Below are positions 52,356 to 64,000 of a DNA stretch of 64,000 bases, one piece after another; positions within the stretch are counted from its first letter, which is position 1, and the number at the start of each line of letters is the position of its first letter. The notes beneath the pieces are model-generated. The model did not search any database and was not told the DNA's origin. It saw only the letters and a program-made list of their open reading frames with translations. This DNA is from Rapana venosa (lineage: Eukaryota > Mollusca > Gastropoda > Neogastropoda > Muricidae). Location: NCBI GenBank assembly GCA_028751875.1, contig CM054141.1, forward strand, positions 49,481,516-49,545,515, read 5' to 3'. A program made the position numbers and the translations under genes.

Positions 52356-53055
52356 CTGTGAAGAAAAATACAAACACATGCTTTACTCTCTGTCATGTTG
52401 CTGTTGGTAAACCTGTCAAAAATCAAACTTTCTACAAAGGTTATGGATGCTGGGAATCTTAATAATTTATAAACAGAAACAGGACACTGATGCAGTGTAA
52501 CTGTGGTGTCGATGGAAATTTGTTCCCGCTATCATTGGGAGATGGATTTGATTATGCAAGTGGAGACAGAGTCTCTTCATTATTGAAAAGCTGACTTTTA
52601 TCATAAAGGGAGAAAGATCATACAGAAAAATAAAGAAAAATACAAGTGCAGCACTGTGCCACATAATTTATGTTAACTTATAAAAGATTTGACTTTATTC
52701 CTGCAAGAAACTTTAAACTGATGACAGCAGCAATGACGAAGCATTTACTGATCCTCCGACACCACAAAAATTAAAGGAGAAAAAAAACAAAAACATTTAA
52801 TTACAACTGCAAATCAACAGGGCAAAATCTGTAGAACCTGAGTAAAACTCTTCTCACAAGAGAACTTGGTGCCCATACACAAACGCATAAGCAACAAAGC
52901 CTCATTCTGAAGTAAACTGCCGAACACAGCCAGTCCCTAAACAACTAGGAATGTGTGTACACATAAACGATAAACAAGAAAAATAAGACTTAAAAAGAAA
53001 AAAATCATAAACCACGCAAGAACTATTGTTTGTTTCAAACGGGTCCGGTGATCAC
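52356..53055. other. Gene B intron, no gene seen
   Basis: Unique-looking AT-rich sequence between the TM5 and TM4 exons. Confidence 0.6.
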
Positions 53056-53188
53056 CTTTCCGGAGGACTTAATGCCCTTCCATATGCAGAAATACACGAT
53101 GATCCATGCGAGTAACAAGCACAGGGCCAGGTCCCACTTGATGGAGCCAGCCTCCCCCACGCCAGAGCTCAAGGCCAGCACCTTGCGC
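53056..53188 (-). CDS. SLC6 transporter gene B, exon with TM4
   Basis: 133 nt, phase 2 in, phase 0 out (acceptor AAATTTCCTCAG, donor GGAAAG|GTGATC). It completes Glu of FWE and reads RKVLALSSGVGEAGSIKWDL, then [20 protein letters not shown] and SSGK. FWERxVLxxSxGxxxxGxxxWxLAxCLLxAW and KG(I)KSSGK are SLC6 hallmarks. Intact. Confidence 0.95.
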
Positions 53189-55588
53189 CTGAGGAAATTT
53201 AGTTTGTGGCTAGAGATCCAATCAGGAAGAAAACTTGAATGCTGGGGAGGGGTCACCTCAGGGGAAACGTGTGGTTAGCTGCTTGTCTGTTCTGTTTTGG
53301 GTGTTCTCTTTTGGGGAATGGAGTTGGGTGTTGCAAGACCAACCTCGAACTGCTTGTATGCTGGCATGCAGTATCTTCATCATGTCAGGGAAAGCATGCA
53401 TGCAAAAGGTGGGAATTTTGTGTTGCCAGAGCCATGCCGACTGCGGCAAAATTAAACTTCCAACAACTAAGAATGTGTTGCCATACAGCAGCAAATACTT
53501 CAACAGTGTTAGACTTGGGATCTGTCCAAGTGAAAAATCTACTAACTGCCCATATGCTTATGGAAAAAAACCAACCTGGTAAATCAATATACCCATTCTT
53601 CAAATGACCAATAAATGCCTGATGACAACAGCAGGGAGGAGGAGGGGTTGCCAAAAAAAAAAAATAATGATACCGGGGACGAAATACATCAAGCATAAAT
53701 AAGAAGCAGTAAACAAACTTTTAAAAACTATATTCAGCAATTGAAAAGAAATGTTTTGCCTTCTTGCATCTTGAAAAGATTCTTTGCAAATGTGCTATGA
53801 AACACATCCAATTTGCAAAGCATTGAATATAGCACAGCCTTTATGCTAAAGTTTGTCAGGGATACACCTGAAACAAAATACACGATGAAAGTAGAAAACA
53901 GTTGACAGCACACCATGTGAATGCTGTCATCGTGTGTTGCCGAACTATCAAGCACAATATGCTGAACAGATCGCCAACAGACTGCATCCTGATCAGAATC
54001 TTTCATATGCAAGCTGTCAAAAATCTGACAAACTGCAGACATTCAAACCCATCAAAGATAAACAATCATAAACAAATAACATATAAACACATCAATTACA
54101 AAACTCTGATCTCACCTCTCATATGGTTTGTATTGATACCTCAGATTTTACCTAACAACTGATCACTAATTTACCGTAAAATCTTCCGTACCCCACAGGA
54201 GGTGGGCTAGGGGGTCGCCGGCTAGACAAAAGACATATAAAGCAAAAAATATGGTTCAAGTCAATGCATATAGCATCATTAGGAGAGGGTGAAGTCAAGC
54301 ATTATATAATAAACAATAGCATTCAGATAATTAGTGTAAACAGCAAATGAAACTGAACTTAAACCTCAGCAGTGACCACTGTGGGAAACTCGGTGGCGGG
54401 GGGAGGGGAGGAATAGACACATGAACAAGTGAGAAGGATCTGTGAAAATGTTAATAAGACGAGTTATATTCTTTCCAAGATGTTAATGAGAACGTGCGAC
54501 CAGATGTCATCACCAGTATTTCTTTTCTATTCCTGTTTAATAAATAGGTTAAGAAACTGGACCAGTTTGCAATGAAAGGAACAATAAAAAGACGAACAAC
54601 ATAACCAAAAAAAAAATCCAAAAATAAACTAACAAACACTAAGTAATAAAACTCATATTTTTGCATACTCATTTACAATAAAACTTTTGTTTGTTTTGTA
54701 GATTTATTTCGAAAATAGAGAAAGAAAAGAACCTTTAAGCAGCAGCTAATAGAAAAAAATGACAAATGAACAATGGTTTATTGAACAATGCCACATACTA
54801 TGATGTTCCCAAGCAGATGTTTATTTTACAAAATAAATAGAGGACAGATAGATCTTTTTCTAAATCTCAAATTGAAGTCCCCAAAGATGAAACCTTGATG
54901 GGAGCGGGGAAAAAAGGGTTGCATATGCAAACAATATTTTCACCTTTGGTGAACCTTGGAGCTCTATCCAAGGAACAAAAAAGTTACAGAGTAAAATCTT
55001 TTAGCTGCAGCTGCCAGTTTTTACTTTTACACAGGCTCCTGAGCCCAGCCACAGACCCTTTGCTGAACATGATAGGCTACACTGAAGTGATGATAAGAGA
55101 TATCTGCATGAAAGTATTTTTCTTCATTCATAATAATGACATTACCAGAAATTATGTCTTTTTACTGCAAAGAAAAATGATTTGTCAGTCCTTTCTTGAA
55201 AAACAGAAATTGAAAAAATATATTTATAAACTCTTTCAAATCTCAATGAAAAGAATTACAGAAATGAAACTGACTTTTTTCAGATATAAAGAGATGGATG
55301 AAGCAAATAAAAAAAAACTGGCAGACAAGCTTTCAGCAGACAATATATGCATAAATTTCCTTCATGCATCAGTCTTCAAAAACTGACAGAATTAAAACTT
55401 GCAACATTCTTTACCTGCACATAAGGACTAGTGCTCACTTCTTGCAAGTTTTTAGGCCTATCCAAAGCCCCATGTACAATTTCATGATGTTCTAATCCTT
55501 CAAAATAAAGTCCAAAACTACTTTTTTCTCTTTTTTGTTTAAGGTAACTTTTGAAAAAATCTTTATTACTTTTCTTATCTATTATTTC

Positions 55589-55792
55589 AGGGGACGGGAT
55601 AGCTCAGTGGTCGGAGCACTCGCTTTCCCCCAGCCAAGTTAAGCAGTTGGCTTCAGTACAGTTCCCCCAGTAAAGCAGCGAGGGAGAGGAGATGGGCGCC
55701 GCCCTCAATATGTTGGCCCTAGAGAAGTGAGGTCTCTGACGCCTCGCTACCCTACGACCTTATAGGTTATGGGACTCCTTTACCTTTACCTT
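55589..55792 (+). mobile_element. SINE family S2, internally deleted
   Basis: GGGGACGGGATAGCTCAGTGG head, then a jump from AAGTTAAGCAG to TGGCTTCAGTACAG, then GGAGATGGGCGCCGCCCTCA and TTATGGGACTCCTTTACC. The middle with the GGATGGGTGACC word is missing. Confidence 0.8.
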
Positions 55793-55969
55793 TCTATTAT
55801 TTCATGATGTCTGGATCTTTCAAAACGGAAGTCCACACCTCTCCAAGATTCAATAACACACTAGCAAAATAATATTAGAGCAAAAGAATGATGCTTTTAA
55901 AAATTCCATTAACCCACAAAGAAATAAGATCAAGAAAGTAATTCAAAATATTCTTTTTATGAAAAAAAA

Positions 55970-56176
55970 AGTCCTTCAGATGAGACTATAAACCGAGGCC
56001 CTGTGTGCCAACACATGCAGAACATCTTGCGCACATGTTAAATCCTGTTCCGTTTTTCAAAAGAGTAGGCCATTGTGTGCCGGTGGGAACAGATGACAAA
56101 ATTTACAAAACCGCATACACATGGGGACTGGATGTAAAAAAGCACATGAGTGCTTATTCCATTATCCTTGATATAA
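55970..56176 (+). mobile_element. SINE family S1, head missing
   Basis: From AAGTCCTTCAGATGAGACTA through CTTGCGCACATGTTAAATCC and GTAGGCCATTGTGTGCCGG to GAGTGCTTATTCCATTATCC. Confidence 0.8.
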
Positions 56177-56199
56177 ATTTTTATTTTTTAAAATGTCAT

Positions 56200-56265
56200 C
56201 TGAGCGTTTGATTTGTTGCTTTACAAGATTCAGCGCTATATAAATTCCATACATTATTATCATTA
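56200..56265 (+). mobile_element. L2-type 3' tail fragment
   Basis: GCGTTTGATTTGTTGCTTTA, CAAGATTCAGCGCTATATAA, ATTCCATACATTATTATC. It follows the S1 copy at 55970-56176 within 30 bp. Confidence 0.68.
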
Positions 56266-59200
56266 TTTAGGAAAAAAGATGCACAATTATTCTTTAATTT
56301 TTCAGAATTGCACAGAATGAATATGGATGTATAGATTCCGTATTAAAGAAAATGTATAAACAAGAACAACAAAAGAGGAGGGGTAAAAACACACCAAAAA
56401 ATGGCAATTCCTCCCAACAAAAAAGACAAATAAATGATACTGATCTGATTGTCTCTGTTTAAAGTGACAAACAAATGAGTTGGAAAACTGACATTTGACA
56501 TGTATAAACTCGGTATAAACTTTCCATGAATTACATTCCGGTTTGCCTCTGTCTGTGCATCTGTGTACATGTATAACAATGCATGCACATGCATACATGC
56601 ACAAAAATACACATACATACACCTGCATGTATATTGCCTGTACAATTCTTGAATGCAATGTTCGCACCCAAAATGGTGACAATGTCAGAATGTTTGTATC
56701 TAGTATAAATCACATTAAGTCTGCATGAATACATAATATGTGCTTATAATAGCACATATGTATATGTATTCAAACAAACAAAATATCCATCTCCCTCCCA
56801 GCTGAGGGGAAAAAATCTTTTTAATGAGAGATTTATGTGCTGAGTGGAAACCATTTAATTTTTGAAAAGGAAAAATGAAAGAATAACAAGCTGAAAGATA
56901 GATTTGAGTCACAAATGATGGCATAATGCAACTCATGCCTCTCCCCCTCTTCAAGCCAGTGAAAATAGGCCCAAGGCACTCTTGAAATCATTTTCTTTAA
57001 AGAATGGTTGTGGGAAGAGGTCAGCCTACAGAACATGGACACCCCCACCTCCACTGTAAAATTTTTCTGCAGACTTTTTTGCTTTTCTTCTTTTTTTTTA
57101 ATCATACAGACAATATTCCTCTTTTAAAAAATACCTATGCTTGGGTAATAATACACCACACACACTCTCTCTCTCTCACATACACATACAAACACGCACA
57201 CATACTTATATATAACCCTTGGGAATAAAGATTATCAATCAATCTTAAAATTTGCAGACCACTGAAAACTTTGCAGAAGTAGGAAAAACAGAAAACATAA
57301 CAGAATGAAAGAACAAAAACAAAATAGTAAAAGAAACTGAACTCTTAACGCAACACAAACTATACTGAAAAAAAAAAAAGAAATGGCATGGAAAGAAAGA
57401 AAAAGTATTGGTACACACAGAATTCTCATGCATGTGTTCACACTGTCTCCCCCAACACACACATGCACACGCAAAAAGAGACACACAAAAACATACACAC
57501 GCAAGCTTGCTAGTAGAAATGACAGTAAGTAAAGGCAGAAGAAACTGGAAACGGTCATGGTTGGCAGACAACCAAGAATGGAGAGACTGAGCAATTAAAA
57601 CAGTCACCCAAATGCATGAGTATAACAGAACTGGAAAAAACAAAGAAAGAAACAAATGGACAGAAAGGCTCATAACAATGTTCCAAGTGACCCCATGGAA
57701 GTATAACAAGCTCATTAAATTTTACATAGAATTCAATAATGAAATTGTTTAAAAATAAGCAGATCTAAGAAATCTCTATGACTACTTGATGAGAACAGCC
57801 TTCAAGCAAAAACTTTATTCTGTTTGTAGAAATATCTAAAACTAGAGCTGAGTTGATGGGAAATGCTGCATAATTATGTTATTATACATACACATAGTTT
57901 GTGTTACTATTTGAGACAGCAAATTAGAGTAAGAAATTCCTCCATAACAGCTTACAATTAAAAACGGGTTAAATACCTAAAAATTTTAAAAGCCTGGTAT
58001 GCTGCCCCCTCCCCCCCCCCCAAAAAAATGCAATCATCTGATGCAGTAACACATTCCTTACAGGGATACAGGTAAAGAGGGAGAATATAATCAAGGTGTG
58101 AGAGAGGAAATGAATGACAGAAAGGAGAAATCCAAGATCTGACTTTATAATGCCAAGTGCTTGACCTGTTGCAAAGAAACATGCTACAACGCTACTTGAC
58201 ACAGCATACTAAGAGTACTTCTGGGACTGACAAGAAAGATTTGATGTATTTTGAGTAAATAAAGAAGTCATAAATTTCTCCAAAGGACAAGCAAGTAACT
58301 CTGAATGCTTTTGATGGAGTCCATCAAGCGGAACAGAGACTGGGGTAATACTGTTGAAAAACTTGAGTGAATTGCCATTCAACTCCCAAATCTTTTTTTT
58401 GTGGAAAAAGTCATTTTGTTCCAGACTACTTGATGTTCTCACCCCATTTCTAAGTAACCTCTGCACCTTTTACTCAAACTTTTTCTTCCAACACACACAC
58501 ACATTTTCTGCATTAGCATTGTCATCTACTGCTGTGAATAAAAAATATCAACTGAAACCTTTTCACATCAAGGGAAAACAATTCTAAGCTCTCCTGGATG
58601 AAAATTTTTCAAAAGGTAATTCTTAATGATTTGGAGATCCTGATATAGAAAGACAATGGAGAAAAACAGGTTATTTTAATTTTTAGAGAGATTAGTAAGG
58701 GAGTAGAAAACGGGAAATGCAATAAATTGTATGGTTCTCTTGAATGAACAATAGCAAATTACATGACTTGTGAGAAGAAAGGAAAAAACAACCCTTCAAA
58801 GTAAAAATCAAACCCCATAAGATTCTTTTAGAAATGGAACTAACATGCTTCTCCATCACCATGATCACCTTATAACCCTAACAACCTACCAATTTTCTGT
58901 TGATAACTTGATTGATTTTGATTTTAAAATCTGTTTTAAATTATCCTCTTTATTTATAAATATACTTGATTTGCCATTCTTAACCTAGGTCTTCTTTAAG
59001 TTGGTACAATTTTCTATCCTTGAACAACAAATAAGGTCTTTTCATTACTTTGCACCATACCCCCTCCAAATCACCCATGAAATATTTCTGATTACAATCT
59101 AAATTTACCTTACATCAAATAATACAGCTGATATGGATCTGATTATTAAATATGTACTTTCACAAATACAGTATGTACCATTCCAATGACCCTGAGTGGT

Positions 59201-61140
59201 ACAACTGGTGAGGCCAGATCGATAATATAAAACTACAAGGCAATCATACTGACTGACCTATTCTGTTTGCATTACACCTTACTCCCATTCATTACCAAGT
59301 CATGCATTTAATTTCAAATGATTGAAAATGTTTATTCCAAGACAAATAAAACTTTTTATTGCATGTTCTCACCTGTAATTCATTCATTCCATGTTTGATG
59401 AAGCATCAGAACATGATAGTGAAGAATCAAGGTACATTTGCTCTCCAGATGTCACCGAAATGCAATAATGAATTAGAGATTTTTAAGTCCTTACTTTATT
59501 TCTGCATCGATGTATACAGAAAGGGTATCAAGGCACTGGCAGGTGAAATTGAGAAACTGTCAAATCCCTACCACTATGCCATGAAGTGCCACTAAGATGA
59601 CCACAAACTTCAGGACTCCTAGGGTTATGGCAATATGATGGTTTATCCATCCATTCAACTGCTGTCACCCGTTTTAATTTCAATCACAATTACATCAGCA
59701 TACTCTACTCATATCAAAATTAACTCAAGGTATAACAGAAGAACAAGGTGAGGAACAAAATGCGATGATAACTGGATACGTTTTATAGGGAGAAAAAATA
59801 CCTGATAGGTTTTAGAGGGAGAAAAGTATCCTTTTGGCTCTAAATTTTTTCTGCCAAGATAACAGTATTTCATAATAATCCACAATGAGAAAATATTAAT
59901 AGAGGAGAAAAACATAAAACTTCCTATCTCTTACATTTTCTAATGGATAATGTATCTTACTATGGACATCTAGTAATAATTTACAGTTAAACAGCAGTGT
60001 CTTATCTTCATTAAATAAGTTGGGCAACATAATCACACACTCTTTCCTCACTGTAACTCTTATACGTCCGCTTAGGCTCCATATGCAAAAGGAGTGTCCA
60101 ATACAAAAAGTAGTGGCACTTATTTTCAAGTCAACTTCTCTGAGACGTTATCCAATCCATGACAAGAACTAAATAATTTCTCATGACCCACACTCAAATG
60201 ATATAATTTGTAGGTACATATTGCATACTCCTTAGTTCTAATGTATAAATATATAACTAATTGTGATGTACAAGAAAAAAAAAAGTGTACTGAAACAAGG
60301 AGACATGACATGTGTCGAGGATCCAACATGTATGTTGACTGCAGAGTGAGTAGATGACTGTTTTGACGCTTACCTGCAAAACAGAGAATCCTGAAAGAAA
60401 GATGTGTCCGTCGTGTGTGAGTGAGTGTTTTGTACAAGTGAGCGAAAGAAACAGAACAGAATTAAGACAAAGCACAGACAGGAAGCATCAAAAGTAAGAA
60501 AAGTAAATCTAAAGAAAGAAAGAAATCAGAGAAAGGGGGGAACATAATACATCCAGACAAGTTTTTTCTTGGCATCAGTAAGAAGTCTTCCCAGCGAGAA
60601 ACTCTGTCACTCATTCCTGCTAAGTTCTTTTTTCCCCCGTATTTGTCCAATATTGTAACATTACATGTTTATTATACTTCTCTTCCTCTAAATTTCACTG
60701 AATTCATTGTTTCTTGAATGAGTAAAGCTTCAACATTCCCTAAGAAAGAAGGTGTTGACAGTTTTTTAAATAGTACAAATAAATAATGCATATGTGTGTG
60801 TGTCCAGAACTGAATTTGATCCATTTCAGTCTAGAGCTCATTCATTTTGATTGATACTGGTGATAACAGCAGCGAGGGAGACTCTACATTTCAATGGAAA
60901 TCACGAATAAATTTAAGGCACTGCTTGTGATTTCAGAAGTGAACACTAAATCTATTTTCCTTCTTGTTTTGTGTGTGTGCGCGTGCGTGATTTTTTTGTT
61001 GGGTTTTGTGTGTGTATGTGTGTAGTATTTCTTTTTAGTTGAGTGGTGGGGAGTTGCTTGGATGTGTGGGAGGGGGTAGAGCGGTCGATGCATTGACCAG
61101 ATTTGTTTTCATTGTTTTTCAGGAAGGTAGTTTTCAAGGA

Positions 61141-61145
<5 letters not shown>

Positions 61146-61183
<38 letters not shown>

Positions 61184-61260
61184 TATATATATATATATAT
61201 ATATTGGGTGGATGGGGTTGTTTTTTGGGGTTTTTTTTTGAGGGGGGGGGGGGGGGGGGT
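61146..61260. repeat. (TA)n and poly-G tracts
   Basis: (TA)n with one AT slip at 61146-61205, then T/G-rich sequence and a guanine run of about 17 at 61243-61259. Confidence 0.93.
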
Positions 61261-62197
61261 TGGTACTTCAAATTTTTTTTACAGGACCACACATCACTAT
61301 TTTTTGTATTGAGTGGTGGATTTCACAATACCTGGGCAAACTGATGTAAGTGGAATCGGTCCTGTGAATATATGTCAATTTCCTATTCGTTTCACAATTT
61401 CTTGGTCAAGATAATGACTACAACAACAAAACAGCCTTTTATTAAAACTTTTTTCTTAATGTTTTAGTTTCATCTGCAAGATATAAGTATCTGGCAGAAA
61501 ACCAACAAATACTACACAACACAGTAGCTGAAAGCAAACAATTTTATGCCATTGTGATTGGTTTGTTTGATTTCTCTCTTTTTTTCTTCTAATAAGAAAA
61601 ATGTGTATATCAATTCCACGAAATATGGAAAAGGTTAACAGATTTAAACGCATCATATCACAATTATTGTCAGTCTATCACATACATATCATGACACTAC
61701 TCCAGGTCTCTCCTCTTGCCACATATTGCAAACTTCATCTTCTTACATCATCTTCGCAACAGAAGTGGCAGTAAAAGAGAAATGATCCACTGAATCAAAA
61801 ATATTTTCCCCTGGTTTTCAGAGAAAACAAACATGGACACTGTAAACCCTTATACTAATATACTAATGTGAACTTTTTAAAAATAAATGTATTATCTTTG
61901 CGTGTGCTCTTGAATATGTATGCGTACATGTATTAAAGTATGCGCACCTATGAACAATTGTTGGACTGGTATGTGTTTGTATGTGTAAATGTATTTTCAC
62001 TCATTAGTTTACAGATAAAATCTTTTGCTTTGTCCGAAACTCTGTTTCAAATCCTAATTCTTCCTTTACATATATTTTTAAGAATAAAGAGTTAGGCATT
62101 TCCATCCATAAACTTTCTAGAAAAACCGCACAAGTCAAAGTAACAGAGCTTCTCTCCAGGTATATGAGCACAGTAATCATGGAGAAATGATACCTAC

Positions 62198-62498
62198 TCC
62201 CAAAATTCTGTCACAGGATCCATTACGGAGTGTGACATATTTGCCGTGACATTAGCAATGTCACCTATGTCAACAACCGAGGTGTTGGCAGTCGTCATGT
62301 TAAAGGCATGGCTCTCTCCAGTGGTGTTGGATCCATGGTCAAAGGTGGTGCAGTTGACCGTATTCCACTCATTGTTGCAATGGGACCAGGGCAGCACAGA
62401 GTTGAAGGAGGAGAACACATAGTAAAATGCCCACGTCAAGATGATGTTGTATTCACAGTTGAGTAAGAAGACAATGATAGTTGTGGCATAACCTATGC
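62198..62498 (-). CDS. SLC6 transporter gene B, exon with TM3 and large extracellular loop 2
   Basis: 301 nt, phase 1 in, phase 2 out (acceptor TTTCTTTGCAG, donor TGGGA|GTAGGT). It reads [38 protein letters not shown], then SHCNNEWNTVNCTTF (paired Cys of the EL2 disulfide), a Ser/Thr/Asn-rich loop with six N-x-S/T sequons, and MDPVTEFWE. The loop is 21 residues longer than in gene A. In TM3 the conserved Tyr-Tyr pair is Glu-Tyr. A second possible donor four bases on (GAGTAG|GTATCA) would add an in-frame stop. Confidence 0.93.
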
Positions 62499-63566
62499 CT
62501 GCAAAGAAAAAACAAATTAAATCTCAATTTAAACTCTTTTCACTATTTTAAATTCTTAAAAACATAGTGTATACAGTAAGAGCTAAGGCTGCTACCAAAG
62601 AATTAGATAACTAAGCATGAAAAAGTGGAGGTGGAGAGGGTGTGTGTGTGGAAGGTTATAGGTTAGGAAGATATCAGGACTCATGCAGACATTAAAACCA
62701 AATTATTTTATTTCAGTGAATTATCTGTACCGTGATAATACCGAATTTTTAAAAGATTTGGGAGTTCTTAAAATGAAGATCAGGAAGTAGCCAAAGCAGA
62801 GTTTCTTTCCTTACATCAGATCATTTTGTTATATCAAAATCAAAGCTTATACAACACTATTGATTCATTACATCCAGTCAAAGAAAGAAAAATTTTATCA
62901 AATAAACTGTCATGGTGATACAGATGGAGGAGAGATAAATATCACAGAATAAACAATGTATGGTGAGGAAGACACAGAGTGGGAGCAGTCAAACCCTGTC
63001 CAGACTTTTACCTTCAGAGGGAGAGGACTACAGTTGATCACTTTATCCATCTAAAGTGATTACTTCCCCTACACCATCAACAGGCTTAATATAGGCCTAC
63101 AAGAACCAAGATTCTCTCTCTCTCTCTGACAACTGTCCTCTTATTTGTTGTTTATGCTTTATTTAAACTTATTTGCAGAAGTGTCATATTTTTAAAAAAA
63201 AACGTGTGTGTGTGTGCGTGCATGCGCTATAACACTGTTCTCATTGTAGACCACATGTAAAAAAAGTTTTCTCAAATTTAGGTTTGGGTTTGTGTGTCTT
63301 TTATTACTGCTGTTGTATCTTTTTGGGAATGTTTTTGTTTTGTTTTTAGTCATAACTTTATGTTGTTTATATTAGGTTTCTACATTGTTATATATCAATC
63401 CCTACAGACAGGTTAGGACTGGATGTAGAAAGGAGAAACAGCACATCAGTGCTTATCTTTTTTCCTCCAAAACATCCAATTTTGCCTTGCCTCGTCTTGC
63501 CTCCCCCCTATGTGTTACCCTTGGAATGGAAGAATTTTTACATCTTCCTCTCATATCCTTAAAAAT
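62499..63566. other. Gene B intron, no gene seen
   Basis: AT-rich. A short stretch near 63412-63460 (GGACTGGATGTAGAAAGG, AGCACATCAGTGCTTAT) resembles the 3' end of S1 SINEs. Nothing coding. Confidence 0.5.
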
Positions 63567-63570
63567 TGGG

Positions 63571-63668
<98 letters not shown>

Positions 63669-63690
63669 TTCGAGAGAGAGAGTTCACAGG
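63567..63690. repeat. (GA)n microsatellite
   Basis: About 115 bp of GA with a few slips, in the TM2-TM3 intron of gene B. Confidence 0.96.
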
Positions 63691-63913
63691 GTTTGGAAAA
63701 GATGTTAAACAAAAAAAGCAATAAGACCAAAGAATGCCATCACACTGAGAAAAAAATCAACTACAACAAACCAGACTCAGACACTCATTTTCTTTAAGAC
63801 AAATGCTACTGAGAACAAACAAAACAGGACAAAGCAAAAGAAAACAGCAAAGATACTGAGAACAAACAAAACAGGACAAAACAAAAGAAAACAGCAATCT
63901 GTTGAGAAGTTAC

Positions 63914-64000
63914 CTTGAAAAAGGGGCGAGATCTTCCAGGGCCCAATGCCTCCCTCAGACATGAACTGACCTAAGGACACCTCCAGGAAGAACATGGGCA
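63914..64000 (-). CDS. SLC6 transporter gene B, exon with TM2 (cut by window edge)
   Basis: The visible 87 nt read [20 protein letters not shown] and WKISPLFQG and end at TTTTTCAAG|GTAACT in phase 1, like the TM2 exon of gene A (10697-10828). The LExSLGQF core is the SLC6 TM2 signature. The exon start, TM1 and the N-terminus lie beyond the right edge. Confidence 0.93.

Larger units (their letters stand above)
53189..62197. other. Gene B TM3-TM4 intron, about 9 kb
   Basis: The longest intron seen. It holds S2 and S1 SINE copies at 55.6-56.2 kb, an L2-type tail, a relative of the S4 3' half at about 54890-54990, poly-A/poly-C runs, and (TA)n plus poly-G at 61.1-61.3 kb. The 163-codon plus frame at 54895-55386 overlaps the repeat-derived stretch and shows no domain. 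Otherwise nothing is recognised. Confidence 0.6.
27427..64000 (-). other. Gene B: SLC6-family symporter, partial (TM2 to stop)
   Basis: Gene-level entry. Twelve minus-strand exons (63914-64000+, 62198-62498, 53056-53188, 52221-52355, 50467-50570, 47089-47213, 45147-45259, 43840-43977, 40653-40752, 34754-34854, 29445-29624, 27427-27684) join without a frame break into about 590 residues. The first coding exon(s) with TM1 lie right of the window. Motifs place it in the GABA/taurine/creatine/betaine branch of SLC6: Na+/Cl--coupled solute uptake at the plasma membrane. The Na2-site LLGLDSQF in TM8 and the Cl--site residues of TM6/TM7 are kept. Introns are long and filled with DNA elements, SINEs and LINE relics. 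The exact substrate cannot be told from sequence. Confidence 0.9.

Noticed and set aside
53235..53607. Overlapping 115-122 codon plus frames just upstream of the TM4 exon
   Set aside because: Antisense to gene B intron, no motif, and several competing frames of similar length.
54895..55386. 163-codon plus-strand frame in the TM3-TM4 intron of gene B
   Set aside because: Its first part overlaps a repeat shared with 42120-42240, the rest is Lys-rich without any domain, and it lies antisense in an intron. Not supported without transcripts.

Overview
This window is animal nuclear DNA, most likely from a mollusc and probably a gastropod. I infer this from coding exons split by long introns with GT/AG splice sites, dense simple repeats, RTE-type and L2/CR1-type LINEs, and tRNA-headed SINEs of a kind common in molluscs. 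No prokaryotic operon, CRISPR array or RNA gene is visible. The species cannot be named from the sequence.

The only host genes I can support are two neighbouring minus-strand genes for SLC6 (sodium- and chloride-dependent neurotransmitter/osmolyte symporter) proteins, closest in motif content to the GABA/taurine/creatine/betaine branch. Gene A (about 674-11967) carries the N-terminus and TM1 to TM6 in six exons and runs off the left edge. Gene B (27427 to beyond 64000) carries TM2 to the C-terminal stop in twelve exons (about 590 residues) and runs off the right edge. They are head-to-tail, and every exon boundary they share has the same phase. The TM4, TM5 and TM6 exons have identical lengths (133, 135 and 104 nt), so this is a tandem duplication. 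Gene A has a one-base deletion in its TM3 exon: it is a pseudogene, a recently broken allele, or a consensus error.

Layout: 1-12.4 kb is gene A, whose introns are packed with microsatellites (CA/GT, GA, GAY, pentamers) and minisatellites. Three of its exons lie between complementary repeats. 12.4-27.4 kb is the intergenic interval, holding a SINE, a TTAA-type DNA element, a 5'-truncated RTE retrotransposon with a long open reading frame, and the probable 3' region of gene B. 27.4-64 kb is gene B, whose introns hold several TTAA-bounded piggyBac-like elements, many SINEs, and nested LINE relics, including an L2-like insertion inside an RTE relic with a 59-bp target duplication.

Both genes, if expressed, would make plasma-membrane 12-TM symporters. 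No novel multi-gene system is visible. The most interesting signals are complementary repeats bracketing single exons of gene A, the frameshift, a glutamate in the core of TM3 of gene B, and a set of TTAA elements with paired subterminal palindromes.
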